Below the pieces are notes generated by a model, which had not been told where the DNA came from, searched no databases, and worked only from the letters and a program-made list of their open reading frames with translations. Both the position numbers and the translations under genes were made by a program. Below, piece by piece: positions 39,539 to 49,452 of a DNA stretch of 64,000 bases (positions within the stretch are counted from its first letter, which is position 1; every line of letters starts with the position of its first letter). Source of the DNA: Emiliania huxleyi CCMP1516 (taxonomy: Eukaryota > Haptophyta > Isochrysidales > Noelaerhabdaceae); NCBI RefSeq assembly GCF_000372725.1, contig NW_005201154.1:272388-336387 (forward strand). The letters are read 5' to 3'.

Positions 39539-40782
39539 ATGGAAACCCTCACAAAGGAGAACGGCGCGGCTGGCGCTCGGAAGAGCTTGAGGGCGTGCAG
39601 GCGCACCTCAGTCATCATCGAACCTCACGCAGCACCGAATCGGCCCCTCGGGCTGGCCATTGGAGTCGGAGGAATGCTCTTGGGGACGCCAGATGCTATG
39701 GCACTTCGCTTTCAGGAGCAATACGGTGGCACCGATGAGACCATTGGGTTCTGGCGCTTCATCGTGTCTGCCGCTCTCACACTCGTTTTTGGTATCGTGA
39801 CAGCTGGCGGAGTATCGAAGCTATTCTCCACCCTTGCTTCATCAGCTTGCGGTCTGGCGGTTGCCTCTGCGCTAGGCATCTGCACCCAGTCTGGCTTCTA
39901 CTACTCGCTAATGCTTCTCGACCCAGCCAAGGCATTCCTCTTCATCTCGCTCTCCCCTGTCTGGGCTGCCATTCAGGGCAAGCTGCTCTTGGACGACGAC
40001 CTACCCCAACGAACCGTCGTGACCATGATTGTCGCCCTGATTTCCGTCCTCGTCGCGATGGTACCGGACCTCTTGAGGCTTTTCGAGCATGGCTGGGAGG
40101 CTGCAGACGGCTCGGAGCGAGTACTGTTGCTGATCCCCTTCATGACGGGATTTGCGATGGCCACGCTCACATCATGGGCGCGCTACTGCGGGACAAGATG
40201 GCCCGAGACCGACCTAACCACAACCGGATTCTTCGCATCCCTCGGCAGCTGCGCCCTCTTCTACGCTTCCCTTCACCGCCGCGATGGGCCCGAAATCGAC
40301 TTGACAGGCGGGCTTCAGCTTGGCTTTTGGGGATGGCTCATCCTCAGCAAGGCTGGGACCACCGCGTTCGATGTCTCTATGTTTCACGCCGCACGACACC
40401 TCAAGGGGGCTGAGGTATGGGCTGCTAGGACGAAAGCATCGCGGCGCCGGCCACCCCGATTTCTCTCGCTCCTGATAGGTTGAGCTGATTATGCTCGGCG
40501 AGGTGCGAGAACCGCGTTTGAGGCCGAGTCAAGCCCCTGCCCACTCCCTACGCTCTAAGAAACCCTCAACACCGCAGGCAGCCTTTTCGCCGCTGTGGGT
40601 CTTCTTGGCGTTCGGGGAGACGCCTACAGCTTGGACGCTTGCCGCCCTGGGGCTGTTGTTACTAGCTCTCGCTGGTCACGAGGTGTGTTACGCGCCCGTC
40701 TGCGCGCGGGTTGGGGTGGTGCGTGACGGAGGCTGAACGCCCTGCGCTGTAGGTTGCGGGAATGCACGCTCAACAGGCATGA
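39539..40782 (+). CDS. EamA/DMT-family membrane transporter
   Basis: Exons 39539-40414, 40479-40502, 40578-40682, 40753-40782, about 344 residues. Roughly ten hydrophobic helices: PLGLAIGVGGMLLGTPDAMA, FWRFIVSAALTLVFGIVTAG, AFLFISLSPVWAAIQGKLLL (the EamA helix-pair motif with a Pro), VVTMIVALISVLVAMVPDLL. The second repeat ends AAFSPLWVFLAFGETPTAW, then LAALGLLLLALAGHE. DMT proteins export or exchange metabolites, and the substrate is not predictable. Exon 2 is a 24-nt micro-exon (VELIMLGE), placed because it restores the canonical EamA sequence before AAFSPLW. All donors are GT. Lower GC and different codon use from the neighbours are visible in exon 1. Confidence 0.78.
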
Positions 40783-40978
40783 ACGAAAGGTGCGAGACGG
40801 ATTGGAGCCCATTCCTCTGGAGCGTGCAGTGGGTGGGAGACCGCCACTTCAAGAGGCTTCCGCTGGGACCACGTTGCTCGTTGGCCGATCCGTGTGTTTT
40901 CAGCCTGGGGCTGGGCCTTGCGCGTCTCGAGAGAAGAAACACGAAAGTCGAAGACGTCGGCGAGCAGGAGAGCAGATC

Positions 40979-41111
40979 CCCCATCGGGAGGACGACCCCG
41001 GCTAGTCGCCGACCACACCCACAAAGAACCCTGCACAAAGATCGCAAGGGCGGGGACCTGTTCCTTTTTACCCATCTCCTAGTAGAGGTGTCCGTTTTAT
41101 TTATTTATTTA
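40979..41111 (+). mobile_element. Non-LTR retrotransposon 3' end, short copy
   Basis: CCCCATCGGGAGGACGACCC ... TACCCATCTCCTAGTAGAGG then GTCCGTTTTATTTATTTATT. Inverted relative to the copies at 29320-29655 and 54375-55690. Confidence 0.8.
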
Positions 41112-41307
41112 GGAGAGCAGAGCATGCCGGCCGCGAGGCGCGAGCGCCGCGCCGGCTTCATTCTCACCTCAAGAATATTTGCACTTTATGCTTCATTTTT
41201 ATGCAAGCACCCATGATTTAAGTTGAGAAAAAAAAGAACGCGCGCTGGCCGCTGCGGCCTGCGCGGGCACCAGCGACGGCAGCTGCCGCCGGACGGTACG
41301 CGCTCTC

Positions 41308-44300
41308 TCAGCACACCCACCAGCGGCCGCCGCCCGACGGCGCCTCCTCCGGCGGCATGGCCGCCGAACAGACCACCGCGCGCTGCCCCGTCGCCCCTCC
41401 GCCGCTGGCGCTGCGGCCCACACGCACGCGCGCGGGCACAGCCCGCATGTCGGCCGCCCTGCCGCGCACGCCCCCAGACGGCGAGCCGGCGTCGACGGTC
41501 ACCGGCGGCGTGGAGAGGAGGTGTGCGTGGTCCGCCCAGACGTGGAGCCCCGCCCCGAGCCCGTACCGAGAGCCGTCGGCGTCCCAGACCTAGCGAAGCC
41601 ACAGCCGGGAGCCAGCCGAGAGTCAGCCCCGTGGCAGAGCAGCGTGCCTTCTCGAGCGCTCGTTGAGAGACAGGGGGGGGAGATGGCTGTTGTGCATCGT
41701 GTTTTGCATCGCGATGCAGCATCTGCGCTCTCGCGTACCACGTCGAGCGCGAAGCCCTTGACACGAGCGCCCGTGACGGCCCAGTGGCGCAGCGTCGTGA
41801 GCGGACGCACCTCGAATGAATTCGTAGAGGCTTATGGTTGGTGACTCCACTCGCCCCCCCCCCCCCGTGGCTGCCCGGTGGCGCGACGTCGTGGGCGGAG
41901 GCACCTCGACGAACTCGGCCCCTGCGCGGAGGCCCGCGACGCCTCCGAGCACGAGGTCGGTGAAGGAGGAGTGGAAGTAGTGGTCGCCTGCTCACCAGTC
42001 GACCAGCCGGGAGTCACTAGCCAGAGCGGTCGGCCAAGGAGGAGTGGAAGTGGCGGTCGCCACGCTCGGGTCATCTCGGGCCATCTCGGCTCATCTCGGC
42101 TCATCTCGGCTCATCTCGGAAGTAGCGGTCGCCACGCTTCGCGAGCCAGTCGCGCCCGTTGGAGGCTCCAAGCCCGCCCGCGCCCGCCCAAGGCCGCACG
42201 CCGTGCAGCTTGCGCCTCGTGATCCAGTAGCCGTCGTCGGGAGATATGCGGAGATATGGGGAGATGTGCAGCTTGCGCCTCGTGATCCAGTAGCCGTCGT
42301 CGGGAGATATGGGGAGATATGGGGAGATGTGCAGCTTGCGCCTCGTGATCCAGTAGCCGCCGTCGGGAGATAGGGGGAGATATGGGGAGATATGGGGAGA
42401 TATGCAGCTTGCGCCTCGTGATTCAGTAGCCGCCGTCGGGAGATAGGGGGAGATATGGGGAGATATGGGGAGATATGCAGCTTGCGCCTCGTGATTCAGT
42501 AGCCGCCGTCGGGAGATAGGGGGAGATATGGGGAGATATGGGGAGATATGCAGCTTGCGCCTCGTGATCCAGTAGCCGTCCTCGGGGTGCAAGTCCTCGT
42601 CCACGTGCGGAGGCGCCCTCCCCTCGGCACGCGCGCGGGTGTGCGCGCGTGCGTAGGTCAGCATCAGCGCCTCCCATGCGGCGATGCCGGCGTGGGGCTG
42701 CGGCGGGTGAGTCTGCAGCAGCTCCGCGAGCGCGGTGGCGGCCTTGGACACCTCAAACGGCCACACGGGGCCGTTCCAGTTGCACTGTGCGGCGTTGGAG
42801 AAGTTGTAGCATTGCGAGCGCCGCTCGGTCGTCCTCGGACCCCACGGGGAGGCGAAGCCCTTCGCGTCGTGCAGCTGCGCCCTGAGGAGGAGGAAGAATC
42901 ACACGGTCAACCAGCTAGCGATGGAGGAGGCCCTTCGGGTCCTGCAGCTGCGACCAGGCGGTGGCGAACTTGCGCGACCGGCCGGCTGGGGCGGCGGGGA
43001 CCGCGCCGAAGTACCACGGCGAAGTGAGTGCCGACAGCTCGCGGACCGGGACCAGCTTGCCGACCTGGGGTAGTCGTGAATGGTGTGAGTCGACAAGGGG
43101 CCTCCGGCTCGCGGGCAGGGGACAGAGCTTTGCCGACCGGCCACCCTCGCTCCGGCGGGCAGGCGCGTCCCCGCGGGCAGGCGAGGCAGCCTATTCACAG
43201 CTCTTCTGCTCACACCTCTCCTGTTCACAGCTCCTCGCGGGCAGGCGAGGCAGCCGAAGTAGGTCTGCACGGACTGGCTGTTGCCCTTGGTCGGCGAGTC
43301 TTTCCTGCCGCCACGGCCAAGTGCGTGAACGGCGTCTCTTCACAGCCGCTGCCCCCTCGGCCGGCGACCCCTTCCTGCGGTACCACGTGATCTCGGCGTG
43401 CAGCGATTTGGGCGGCGGCTGCGCGAGGGTGGTGAAGAAGGAGAGGTCCTATTCCGATTCCATTCTCGTTATGATTCGGGCGGGGCGGTTGCGCGAGGGT
43501 GTTTGACAAGGGGAGGTCCTCCGACCATAGCCGCTCCAGCACCACCCCCCTCCACCTCGCGGCCTCCTCCTCAAACTGCGCCGACAGCGTTGCGTTGCCC
43601 GCGGCGGCGGCGGCGGCGGCGATGGCCGTCGCTTCGGCGAACATGACAGCGTTGATGGTGGGGCGACAACCTACCATTACGCCTCATTTCTCGGTCGCGT
43701 CTGGCTCCATCGCTACTGACCGCGTCGACGGTGGGGGCGGCACGCCGTCGAGCGTCGCCGAGTTCTCTTGCCCGTCGGCGTGGCAGCTCTGGAACATGCA
43801 GCGCGCGCCTGGGGGGGTGGGGTGGGGGGGGGTGGGGGGGGGGGGGGCAGGCTCGGCCAGCCTCGGGCTCGGGCGATCTCGCAGGTCTGGAGTGTGCGGC
43901 GCGCGCCCGTGTGGTAGTGGGTGCGCACCCAGTCGCGGTAGTTTGCCTCGAGTGCGGGCAGCAGCTCGTGCGCTAGCGAGCCGGCCGCCCCTGAGTCACG
44001 GTGGCGAGCTCATCACGCTTGATTGCGTCTTTTTCTTTTTTTCTAGCCTCGAGCCGGGCGGACCAGGCCGCGCATCGACGAGCAGCGAGTGCCTCCACAC
44101 CGAGTGGGCGGGCCTAGAGGGGCGGAGGCCGAACACTCTGTGGTTTCGTCAGTCGTCACGAGCGACTTACCTGCAGGGGTGAGCCAGCCAAAAGGTGTAC
44201 TGCTTCCTCCAGCCGGCGCCGCGCAGCCAGAAGCGCGCGTAGTCGCCCGCGTACCTGGGAACAGCGTCTATTCACACCGCCTGGCTGTGAACAGGCCCTC

Positions 44301-44902
44301 TCCGCGCGTAGTCGCCCGCGTACCTAACAATATATTATTCTTCATAAAGAGCTGCGCGTATTGATTAATGATTCGCGCAGTCGCCCGCGCACCGGCCGTC
44401 CTTGACCCAGCGAGCCTCCGCAAAGTGGTGTCCAGCCGGGCAGACGATGGTGTTGGCGGGCCCGCTCCACGGAACCTGTGAACCAGGCAGCGAGTCGAAG
44501 AGGAGTCTCACGTTCCTTCTTGCGGAGCTTTCCTGGCGGCGTCTCGGAATCGTCTCGGAAGTGTCTCGGAAGTGTCTCGGAAGTCACGACACCTTCTTGA
44601 GGAACTCGGTGATGACGTGGCAGCCCTTTGGGTCGCAGCCGGGTGTGCGCTGGCTCTTCGGCGCGCGAGCGAGGTGTAGGTGGAAGACGCGCCTGTCGAC
44701 GGCGCGTCACAGAGTGAAGGTGGGGCGCAACCGAGAGATGACGTGCGAGGTGGAGGCGGCGCCAGCGGTACCAGTAGGCGGTGTTGAGGTCCTCGTCAGA
44801 GCTGTGGAAATAGGGGACGTGCTGCTCCACCCACGCCCGCGACTCGTTTAGGACAAAAGCGAAGGGCGCAGTCTCGATTTGCGGAGGTCGCAGGCGCGGC
44901 GA

Positions 44903-44938
<36 letters not shown>

Positions 44939-45211
44939 GCGCAGGCGCGGCGGCGGCGGCGGAGGAGGTGGAGGCGGAGGAGGATTTGGAGGTGGTGGCG
45001 GCGGCGACTGCCGCATTAACTTCACGGCAAGCAGGATCCGGCCCGCTGCAGCTGGCGCAAAGGTCGCGCTGCAGAGCGTGAGTGCGACCACGGTGGCGAG
45101 ACGCAGCGGCCAGATGCTTGATGCTCGCTCTGGGCGCGGTCGAGCGTTGGGTGAAGAGGGGTCCAGCGGCGCGTACTCGCCGGCTGGGTCAGCCCAGAGT
45201 AGACCGGCCAT
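41308..45211 (-). CDS. Signal-anchored GH63-type (MGH1-like) glycoside hydrolase
   Basis: ATG 45211. A cytosolic tail, one membrane segment (LRLATVVALTLCSATFAPAA) and a long Pro run lead to the catalytic region. First exons: 44763-45211, 44593-44692, 44393-44475, start of next 44254; last exon 41308-41589. Spliced text shows FHSSDEDLNTAYWYRWRVFH, GCHVITEFLKKVPWSGPANT, CPAGHHFAEARWVKDGRYAG, CYNFSNAAQCNWNGPVWPFE, HVDEDLHPEDGYWITRRKLH and GDHYFHSSFTDLVLGGVAGL. These are hallmarks of the (alpha/alpha)6 family that trims glucosyl or mannosyl units. A type II ER/Golgi enzyme is inferred. About 14-16 short exons, with GT, GC and at least two GA donors (43449-43518, 43305-43374). Several exon edges are present in three to five tandem copies. 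Confidence 0.65.
42060..42122. repeat. 10-bp minisatellite in glycosidase intron
   Basis: CGGCTCATCT units. The intron holds two extra copies of the exon start GGCGACC[G/A]C[C/T]ACTTCC (gene strand). Confidence 0.9.
42235..42560. repeat. Higher-order tandem repeat, about 69-bp unit = exon edge + 10-bp array
   Basis: About five units. Each carries GCAGCTTGCGCCTCGTGAT[C/T]CAGTAGCCG..CG (antisense of DGYWITRRKLH) followed by GGGAGATATGGGGAGATAT blocks. In three central units TGG has become TGA on the gene strand. Confidence 0.95.
43191..43230 (-). mobile_element. Introner-like element in glycosidase gene
   Basis: 40 bp, gene strand CTGTGAACAGGAG...GAGCTGTGAATAG, flanked by exact 19-bp copies CGCGGGCAGGCGAGGCAGC (plus strand). 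Confidence 0.85.
44255..44294 (+). mobile_element. Introner-like element in reverse orientation in glycosidase gene
   Basis: 40 bp, plus strand CTGGGAACAGCGTCTATTCA...CTGTGAACAG. The gene runs on the minus strand, so the element is inverted relative to the other gene-strand copies. Its other end (CTGTTCCCAG) still supplies the acceptor. Confidence 0.85.
44535..44592. repeat. 11-bp minisatellite in glycosidase intron
   Basis: GTCTCGGAAGT units directly inside the GT donor at 44592. Confidence 0.9.
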
Positions 45212-45429
45212 GATAAGTGGCTGATGACACACAGGGCGTCGGAGGATTTCTTCCTTTTCGTTGCTGTGAGAGAGGCTTGTCTCTTAAGAATTCTTCCTTG
45301 ACGTTCCATCAATCAATCAGTGACGCTGCGAGATGCCTTTCGGGGCCCAGAGATAAAACTTCTGATGCCATGCGTGACCTAGTAGTGTCCCCAGCTATGG
45401 GCGGCAGTGACAATTTAGGTCATCCCGGA

Positions 45430-45795
45430 CGGCAGTGACAATTTACCCGACGTCAATCGTCGACGGCAAGCTCGAGAACTGCGCCTCCAAAGTCGCCCAG
45501 ATTCGCCTCTCGCGGCGCGCTGAGTTAGTATCGCCGGTGCGCCAGCCAGCTCTGCTCCACAGCAGGGCATGCCTGACTGGCTCCTGCTAGCCGTGCGTCC
45601 TGGTGGCATCCAAAGATCCATTGCCAGCTCAGGTAGCCTCAGGAGGTCGCCTCGCGCACGACTCGGCGCCGCACAGCACCGCTCCGCGTTACTACCGAGT
45701 TAGTATCGTCGACCCACAGAGACTGCTCTTCTGTAGGTGGAGCCGACAAACGCCGGCCGGGTCGGCCCCGCCGCCCCCATCGCCGCCGCCGGGGC
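45430..45795. repeat. About 350-bp interspersed repeat, copy 2
   Basis: Nearly identical to 13455-13808. The first 20 bp (GGCAGTGACAATTTA) are additionally duplicated at 45401-45418. Confidence 0.9.
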
Positions 45796-45904
45796 CCCCT
45801 TTTTTTTTCCAGGACCAGGTCCGGGCGGGGATTTCTCTCTTTGCGGACAAAATCACATACATTCGTCTTTCCACCTGTTCTCTAGGCCCCTCTAGAGGCC
45901 CTCC

Positions 45905-45954
45905 GCCTCTCTCTCCCTCCCTCCCTCCCTCCCTCCCTCCCTCCCTCCCTCCCT
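45905..45954. repeat. (CCCT)n simple repeat
   Basis: About eleven CCCT units in the 5' flank of the F-box/LRR gene. Confidence 0.95.
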
Positions 45955-45984
45955 TGCGGAAACTTGCGGGGGACGTCCAAAAAC

Positions 45985-47076
45985 ATGGGCGGCCGCTACC
46001 GGACAATGACGTGCAGCAACCAGCCGCAGGACGGTCCAACCACGTGCTGCCTGGCAGATCTGCCGCAGGATGCCCTGCTGCTCGTGTTTGACGCCGTGGC
46101 TGACCCGCTCCACCCCGCGACCGCCTGCCACTTCATGGCCTCTTGCAAAGCTGTGCTCGGTGCCGTCAGGGCTAGCGGTGACAGTTGCTCAAAGGCGGCC
46201 GGGCTTCCAAGTGCTCCAAGCGCACTCCAACTATTTCGGCACTGGTCGGAGAGGGCGGCGGTGCTATGCGAGGCAAACGGCACGACGCGGGCGCAGCTAA
46301 GAACGGCGACTGAGTTCTACCCACGTTCCCACCCAAGCGAGCGCTTTGGCCCTGCCGTTCGCGACGCGTTGTCTCTCTGCCATCTGCTCGCCTGTGGCTC
46401 GCTCCGCGGGCTCCGCGACCTCGACCTGGGCGACATGGAGTGGAGCCGCTTCGTCGCCAAGCTGCACGGCAGCAAGGACACCGTGGTCTTGCCCATTCTC
46501 CACGCACTGGCCGGCGGGGCGCTGCCACAGTTGCGGCGGCTAAACCTCTACCGTTGCAGCCTCGGTGATGGGTTCTTCATGGCGCTCTCGGCGACGCTCG
46601 CGGCCAGCCCAAAGCGCGTTCTCCCCGCCCTAGAGACGCTCTACCTCGACGCCAACAACATCACCAGCCAAGGTGCGTGCGCCCTGGCGGGTGCCCTGGC
46701 TAGAGGCGCGCTGCCGCAGCTGAAGGAGCTCTACCTGTGGAACAATGACATCGACGGCGCCGGCGTCGCCGCATTGGCGAGGGTGGGGAGGGAGGGACGC
46801 TTGCAGGCGCTGGAGAAGCTCGATCTCCAGGGCAACGACGGCATCTCTGCCGCTAGCCAAGAAGTGCTGGCCGCGGCCGTGAGCGACGGCGCCTTCCCCT
46901 CTCTGCGGGAGTTGTGGCTTCCGGCGAAGGCCGAATGCGAGCCCGAGCACGCGCGCAGCGTCGCAGCGTGCGAGGCGCGGAACGTGAAGGTCACGCTGTG
47001 CTTCTTCACGTACTGCGACGGCGAGTCGGAGCAGGACGGCATGTCCGAGGACGAGCTGGAAGAGGATGGGGACTAG
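45985..47076 (+). CDS. F-box-like leucine-rich-repeat protein
   Basis: 363 residues in one exon; ATG 45985 is the first methionine in frame. The N-terminus LADLPQDALLLVFDAVADP...CHFMASCKAV has F-box spacing. LRRs follow: RGLRDLDLGDMEWSRF, LPQLRRLNLYRCSLGDGFF, LPALETLYLDANNITSQGA, LPQLKELYLWNNDIDGAGV, LQALEKLDLQGNDGISAAS. It ends in an acidic tail (EDELEEDGD). Likely substrate adaptor; no partner visible. Confidence 0.75.
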   Translation: MGGRYRTMTCSNQPQDGPTTCCLADLPQDALLLVFDAVADPLHPATACHFMASCKAVLGAVRASGDSCSKAAGLPSAPSALQLFRHWSERAAVLCEANGTTRAQLRTATEFYPRSHPSERFGPAVRDALSLCHLLACGSLRGLRDLDLGDMEWSRFVAKLHGSKDTVVLPILHALAGGALPQLRRLNLYRCSLGDGFFMALSATLAASPKRVLPALETLYLDANNITSQGACALAGALARGALPQLKELYLWNNDIDGAGVAALARVGREGRLQALEKLDLQGNDGISAASQEVLAAAVSDGAFPSLRELWLPAKAECEPEHARSVAACEARNVKVTLCFFTYCDGESEQDGMSEDELEEDGD

Positions 47077-47405
47077 ACGCCTTGAGATCTGAACTGGCAC
47101 AGCGCGATGCACAACGCGAGACAATCACGTGTGAAAGAACAGACTCGCACTCGATCACAGGTTCACAGCGAGAGGGGTGACTTTGTGTTGGTATGTAAGT
47201 GTTGTGCGGGACGCAAGGAGCAAGAGGAGGCCCCTGGGGGGCAGCGATCACAGACCACACTCCACGATCGTACACATTGTAGGGTGCGCGATCGGTTGCT
47301 TGATTTCGTGGACCGAACGTGTTCACAACCGACCCGCACGTCGGACTGCAGGCTTATCGATCAGTCGGTCCTCGGGGTCGCTGCTGCATCACCCTGTCGC
47401 TATCC

Positions 47406-48044
47406 ATGCCAAATCTGCAGCCGGAGAAATACTTTCGCGAGTCGGCCCGCAAGACCTTCACGCGCAGGAAGTCCGCCGCTGAGGAGGAGTCGCGACTCTC
47501 GCGCAGGTCCTCTGGCCCGAGGAGCCCGGTGACGGCCGGTGCTGTGGCAGGCGGTGAGGTAGATGCAGTCGCGCTCCAGTGTGACATCGACTGCGTGTTC
47601 GAGACGGCTGCAATCAAGCGGCGCGCTGTCGGACCGAAAGACGTCCAGATCGACGTCAAATACTGTGGCGTCTGCCACTCTGATCTCACGTTTGCGGTGC
47701 GTGTATCCCGTGGCCGTGGCACCACCTGAGCCATGATACTGTCTTGTCTTGTCTATGGCCCCAGCAGCTCGCTACACCTCTCGGCACCTCCACTTCCCCC
47801 TTTTCCCCCTATCCCCCACCTGCAGGTCGGTGCGACCAAGGACCTCGGCATCCCGCAGCACTGGCCGGTGGTGCCGGGACACGAGGTGGCGGGTGTGGTG
47901 GTCGCCGTTGGCTGGGCTCGATCGAGACACACTCGGGGGCGTGGCAGGGCTCTACATACATTCCCGAGAGCTACGTTCACAGCTTCGGTCCTTTATATGA
48001 GGGTGCTCGAGAGTTGCCAACGCTGGAAAATATATTTCGCGTGA
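47406..48044 (+). pseudogene. Truncated zinc alcohol dehydrogenase (GroES-like N-terminal domain only)
   Basis: Exons 47406-47696 and 47826-48044. GPKDVQIDVKYCGVCHSDLT carries the first zinc-ligand Cys and conserved HSD. After a GT-AG intron comes DLGIPQHWPVVPGHEVAGVV, with the zinc-binding GHE, the cinnamyl-alcohol-dehydrogenase pattern. The similarity ends at VVVAVG, and the remaining 43 codons are unrelated sequence to TGA 48044. The structural-zinc Cys cluster and the NADP Rossmann domain are absent downstream. This is most likely a 5' gene fragment. An expressed orphan GroES domain is the alternative. Confidence 0.6.
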
Positions 48045-48139
48045 GCTCGGGTGGCGCGCATCCCGTGATCCCGGCGTAATCGCATCTTACGAGAACTCCG
48101 CCGGCGCTCCCCAAAACGCAAAGCGATCAGCGCACGCCG

Positions 48140-48829
48140 ATGGCTGCGAGCCCCCAAACCAAGTCAAATTTCCCCAGTGATGCGAATGACAATCGCACGC
48201 CGACGGCTGCCAATCTCTGCACCGCCGCATACCGTTGCGATCTTCCTCTGCTCATGACGCTGCTAGAGGCGGGTGCTGACCCAAACGCATATGCCAAGTG
48301 TAGTGCGGTGAACGGATACACGGCGCTCACTGCTGCGTGCGGGTTCGCAAAGGACTCGACTGTGGTTCGGGCAATGATTGACCACCTCCTCAATTGCGGC
48401 GCGTCGATCGACCATCCCAACCATTACGGTCGCACGCCTCTCATGAGCGCGGTCATCAACTCCAACGCGGCCACTTGCGACATCCTCCTGCAGCGCGGGG
48501 CACTCCTCGACCTGCGGCACAAAAATGGGATGACGGCTGTGGCGTACGGGCTAAAGGCCGTGAACGAGAGCCGCTCCGACGAGGAGCGTGTCAGCAGTCG
48601 CGCAGTCGCTCGCACCCTGTTGTACTGGCGGGCGAGGAGGCGGTGGCAAAAATGCGCGCGCTACGTGCGAATCCATTTACTTGTGGCGCAGCGCTGGCGC
48701 AGGATGCTCCTGGCGCTGTTTCGCGACGTTCACTACCGCCCCGGAGGCCTCGGCGAAGCAACCTGTCGCGCAAGGTTCAAAGAGAATTGCGCTCTGCTTC
48801 GCGAGAGCTCGTGCTCAGGGCTCGCCTGA
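48140..48829 (+). CDS. Ankyrin-repeat protein
   Basis: 229 residues, one exon. Repeats: DLPLLMTLLEAGADPNAYAK, NGYTALTAACGFAKDSTVVR, YGRTPLMSAVINSNAATCDI, then a basic/aromatic C-terminus (LLYWRARRRWQKCARYVR). Protein-binding role inferred. Confidence 0.75.
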   Translation: MAASPQTKSNFPSDANDNRTPTAANLCTAAYRCDLPLLMTLLEAGADPNAYAKCSAVNGYTALTAACGFAKDSTVVRAMIDHLLNCGASIDHPNHYGRTPLMSAVINSNAATCDILLQRGALLDLRHKNGMTAVAYGLKAVNESRSDEERVSSRAVARTLLYWRARRRWQKCARYVRIHLLVAQRWRRMLLALFRDVHYRPGGLGEATCRARFKENCALLRESSCSGLA

Positions 48830-49452
48830 GAGCGACGCCATCGCAGAGCTATTTCTGCAAGGGAGCCAGGGCGAGCGTGAACTCAAAGATAACTGATTGT
48901 ACCGGTCGTGCGGATGAGGCTGCCGTGCTGAACAGGCACTCCAAGTGCTCTCCGCATGACCATGCACTTTAGACTCTCCTGCCCGGCGGCGAGGCCCGGC
49001 GGCGAGGGCGGAGGGATCAGAGCAACGAGAGAACAACAATCAACACCCACCTATAGAGGTTAGAGGATAGAGCCGCGGCGGCCCGGCCCCGCCGCTCGCC
49101 GCCGGGCCTCGCGGTTGCGCCGCGTCTAGGGTCTAGCCCGTCGCTGCTCTCCGGAGATGCAGATGGGAACTCATCTGGTCATCAGAATGTGGAGAGGAGA
49201 GGCTGATGTATCGGTGCGCGTGTCTACAAGGTTGACAAAGACACAAACAAAATCGCGCGCTGCATGTCGCGCGTCAGCGCACCACCAACAAGAACAAGTG
49301 ACCGCGATAATATCAAGCCACGCAAGAACGGCACACAACCACAGTGCACAGAACAGCAAACGTGGGATCCCCGACTCCACCAACTAGCCTCGCGCACACG
49401 CTACTGTAGGATGCGGTCGTCGACTCCACTCGCCGCCTGGCTCGCGCCTCTA
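48830..49452. other. Intergenic interval
   Basis: Inverted GC blocks (CCCGGCGGCGAGGCCCGGCG at 48983 and CGCTCGCCGCCGGGCCTCGC at 49091). No gene seen. Confidence 0.55.

Noticed and set aside
43499-44182. 227-codon plus-strand frame
   Set aside because: Antisense of glycosidase exons and introns; no domain.
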